Source: Candidatus Omnitrophota bacterium (GTDB lineage: Bacteria > Omnitrophota > Koll11 > Zapsychrales > Fredricksoniimonadaceae). From it: a stretch of 9,084 nt of DNA. Under the pieces are notes generated by a model. The model was given only the letters and a program-made list of their open reading frames with translations, made no database searches and was not told the DNA's origin. Below, in pieces: positions 7,549 through 9,084 of this stretch (within the stretch, counting starts at the first letter, position 1; each line of letters starts with the position of its first letter). The position numbers were made by a program, and so were the translations under genes. The stretch covers positions 1 through 9,084 of the forward strand of contig JAHFGF010000057.1 in the NCBI GenBank assembly GCA_023247595.1. The letters run 5' to 3'.

Positions 7549-7612
7549 TCAAATTGATACATTTTCTAAAACCACCAATCTACCTAAAACGTTTCTATCA
7601 AAACCCTTGATA
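7549..7612. promoter_or_regulatory. paired TATCAA/TTGATA inverted repeats in the divergent intergenic region
   Basis: Two short inverted repeats share the same half-site. One is ATCAA-A-TTGAT (about 7548-7558). The other is TATCAA-(5 bases)-TTGATA at 7596-7612, whose right arm coincides with the proposed -35 box of the plus-strand gene. Such an arrangement would suit a regulator acting on both divergent units. The repeats are short and AT-rich, so chance is quite possible. Confidence 0.3.
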
Positions 7613-7635
7613 AAACCTCATCCTCTCTTTAACAT
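7607..7635 (+). promoter_or_regulatory. candidate sigma70-type promoter for the GT-C gene
   Basis: TTGATA (7607-7612, one mismatch to TTGACA) and TAACAT (7630-7635, two mismatches to TATAAT) are separated by 17 bases. They would give a transcript starting some 25 bases before the ATG at 7668. Spacing and position are good and the -10 match is moderate. I found no equally good promoter for the opposite strand in this 234-base gap. Confidence 0.35.
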
Positions 7636-7667
7636 GGAAATAATTCAAACGCATTAAACAAAAAACA

Positions 7668-9084
7668 ATGACGACTCATCCATCATCTAAATCAAACGCT
7701 CACGGCGTGCCCGACCCGATTTCTTTTGTCTTGTTATTGACGTTATTTTTCTTGAGCTGGCTGGCGTTAACATCGCAACTGATTATTTTTCATGATTCCA
7801 TCGGCTATCGAAACCAGGCTGAACTTTTTATCAGCAAACCATGGCAGGATTATTTTATAACCGGCCCCAACCGCGAACCGCTTTACGCGCTTCTGATTTC
7901 CTTAAGTATGCGCCTGGCCCAATGGCTGAGTTTAGATTATTTATCACTTCAGGTTCTGGTTCAAATCGGCATTCTGCTTTTAAGCCAATATTTAACCTAC
8001 CGTTTGCTCAAGAAACTTCATGTTTCCGAAGGACTATGCGCCGTTCTTCTTCTCTATATGGGGATCTCACCGGCTCTGGTGAGCTCAGGGCTTATTTTAT
8101 TTTCTGAAGTCATCACCTATCCGATCATCCTTTGTTTGGTTATGTCTTCCGCCAAAAGCTGGATTGAACTAAAAAATCCGTTGGTTAAAAAAACTATTTT
8201 CAATTCACTGAATTTCAGCACTGTTTCGTTACTCATGATTTTCACAAAAGGCGCTTTTGAACTAATAGTCCCATTGATGATGCTTCCCTTTTTATGGGCG
8301 TTGGTTTACGCAAGGAAAAACGCGAATCAAACAGCCGCACGAAACGCTTTTGTTTTTATACTGATGGTTTCCGTCGTGGTTTATCTTCCGGTCACTGCCT
8401 ACAAATTGACCAATCAACATTTTAACGGAGTCTATGCTCTAACAGACCGCGGGCCGGAAGCCCTGTACGGCAACACCGCCCGCCGCATGATGCCGCTATC
8501 CGCCGAACGCGTACAAACAGCGTTCGCTTATATGGCCGGCCCAGATGTCTGTTCCCGATTGTTTGACCAACGCTGCCTGCACTGGAGTTTTCAAACATCT
8601 GATCAGCTCGGCGCTGAAAAATCTCACGTCTTAATCGAAAAAGGGCTCAACAGGCAACAGATAAGTAAAACACTCATACAGGAAAGCATCCCCTTTGTAT
8701 TAAAAAATCCGCTTCAATTTGGATTCCTATCTATTCTTGAAGGCGGAAAAATCTTTTTCTGGGAAGCGCCGGAGATTTCTTTTGTGGTTTATCCCGACGT
8801 GATGGACAACATTTACAACGCGCCTTGGTTTCGATATGCCTTACGCTGCTTGATGGCTTTTCTTTCTGTCCTTGTTTTTATCCTGGGCCTGTTAAGCATC
8901 CGGCGCAATACTGATAAAATTTTGACATTTCAAAACGCCGACGATGAAAAACATGTTTATCATTTGTTCATTTGCCTGATGATTCTGATGTTTGCCATTG
9001 TCCATTCCTTGTTTTTTGTCCTGCCGCGTTACGCCCTGCCGGTCGCGCCGCTTTTTCTGGCGCTGATCGCCTGGCAATGGGAAA
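7668..9084 (+). CDS. polytopic GT-C-type glycosyltransferase-like membrane protein (3' end outside the window)
   Basis: This frame is open for 472 codons from the ATG at 7668 to the right edge, so the protein is incomplete. An in-frame TAA at 7641-7643 with no start in between supports the ATG, though no Shine-Dalgarno is visible. The N terminus is short and polar, then helix 1 spans about 18-41. It is followed by H-D-S-I-G-Y (42-47), where the Asp is placed like the catalytic Asp of GT-C enzymes, and N-R-E-P-L-Y (68-73), like the R-x-P-x-Y segment of the PMT/ArnT group. Several more hydrophobic helices follow, with a soluble stretch near 262-345. The last visible part reads H-S-L-F-F-V-L-P-R-Y-A-L-P-V-A-P, a common GT-C late-helix pattern. 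Family members transfer a sugar from a polyprenyl-phosphate donor to a lipid, glycan or protein at the outer face of the membrane. The substrate here is unknown. The gene is divergent from the TPR-YfhO-TPR unit. Confidence 0.85.
   Translation, partial: MTTHPSSKSNAHGVPDPISFVLLLTLFFLSWLALTSQLIIFHDSIGYRNQAELFISKPWQDYFITGPNREPLYALLISLSMRLAQWLSLDYLSLQVLVQIGILLLSQYLTYRLLKKLHVSEGLCAVLLLYMGISPALVSSGLILFSEVITYPIILCLVMSSAKSWIELKNPLVKKTIFNSLNFSTVSLLMIFTKGAFELIVPLMMLPFLWALVYARKNANQTAARNAFVFILMVSVVVYLPVTAYKLTNQHFNGVYALTDRGPEALYGNTARRMMPLSAERVQTAFAYMAGPDVCSRLFDQRCLHWSFQTSDQLGAEKSHVLIEKGLNRQQISKTLIQESIPFVLKNPLQFGFLSILEGGKIFFWEAPEISFVVYPDVMDNIYNAPWFRYALRCLMAFLSVLVFILGLLSIRRNTDKILTFQNADDEKHVYHLFICLMILMFAIVHSLFFVLPRYALPVAPLFLALIAWQWE

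Noticed and set aside
7841..8107. 88-codon plus-strand frame inside the GT-C gene
   Set aside because: It is a shifted frame within a continuous 472-codon membrane-protein frame, so it is a shadow ORF.
8892..9077. 61-codon minus-strand frame at the right end
   Set aside because: It is antisense to the GT-C gene, whose RY-containing late helix is well supported there.
1..9084. tRNA, rRNA, CRISPR array, insertion sequence or riboswitch
   Set aside because: I saw no cloverleaf, regularly spaced repeats, transposase motifs, terminal inverted repeats or conserved aptamer cores in the gaps.

Overview
The window looks like a bacterial chromosome segment of moderate GC content with AT-rich gaps between genes. 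It carries a locus for cell-surface glycans or the envelope. I recognise no rRNA, tRNA, CRISPR array, insertion sequence or phage gene. The mix of a YfhO-type membrane protein, single-pass TPR proteins, a GT-C-type membrane protein, a dTDP-sugar enzyme and a DUF4914 protein would fit an uncultured Gram-negative lineage such as Omnitrophota. That placement is a guess from gene content; no phylogenetic marker is present.

Five of the six main genes lie on the minus strand and read right to left from 7433 to 207. The first three form a compact unit: a membrane-anchored TPR protein (7433-6582), a 740-residue YfhO-family polytopic protein (6568-4346), and a second TPR protein (4349-3441) whose ATG overlaps the YfhO stop. 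The two TPR proteins are visibly paralogous, so the YfhO gene is sandwiched between duplicated partners. After 79 bases comes rfbB (3361-2354), dTDP-glucose 4,6-dehydratase, with a textbook Shine-Dalgarno sequence. After a 245-base gap holding a possible terminator and a possible 57-codon ORF comes a DUF4914-family protein (2108-207). Its P-loop region resembles HPr kinase and PEP carboxykinase.

On the plus strand, a large gene starts at 7668 and runs off the right end (472 codons seen). It has the layout of a GT-C glycosyltransferase of the PMT/ArnT type. It is divergent from the minus-strand unit across a 234-base region that holds a candidate promoter and two small TATCAA/TTGATA inverted repeats.

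As a working picture (inference), RfbB supplies dTDP-4-keto-6-deoxyglucose. The YfhO and GT-C membrane proteins would transfer sugars from lipid carriers on the outer face of the inner membrane. The TPR proteins would act as membrane-tethered scaffolds for the YfhO protein. The DUF4914 protein is probably a soluble nucleotide-binding enzyme of unknown substrate, and its link to the glycan genes is only positional. The left 206 bases hold no confident gene.
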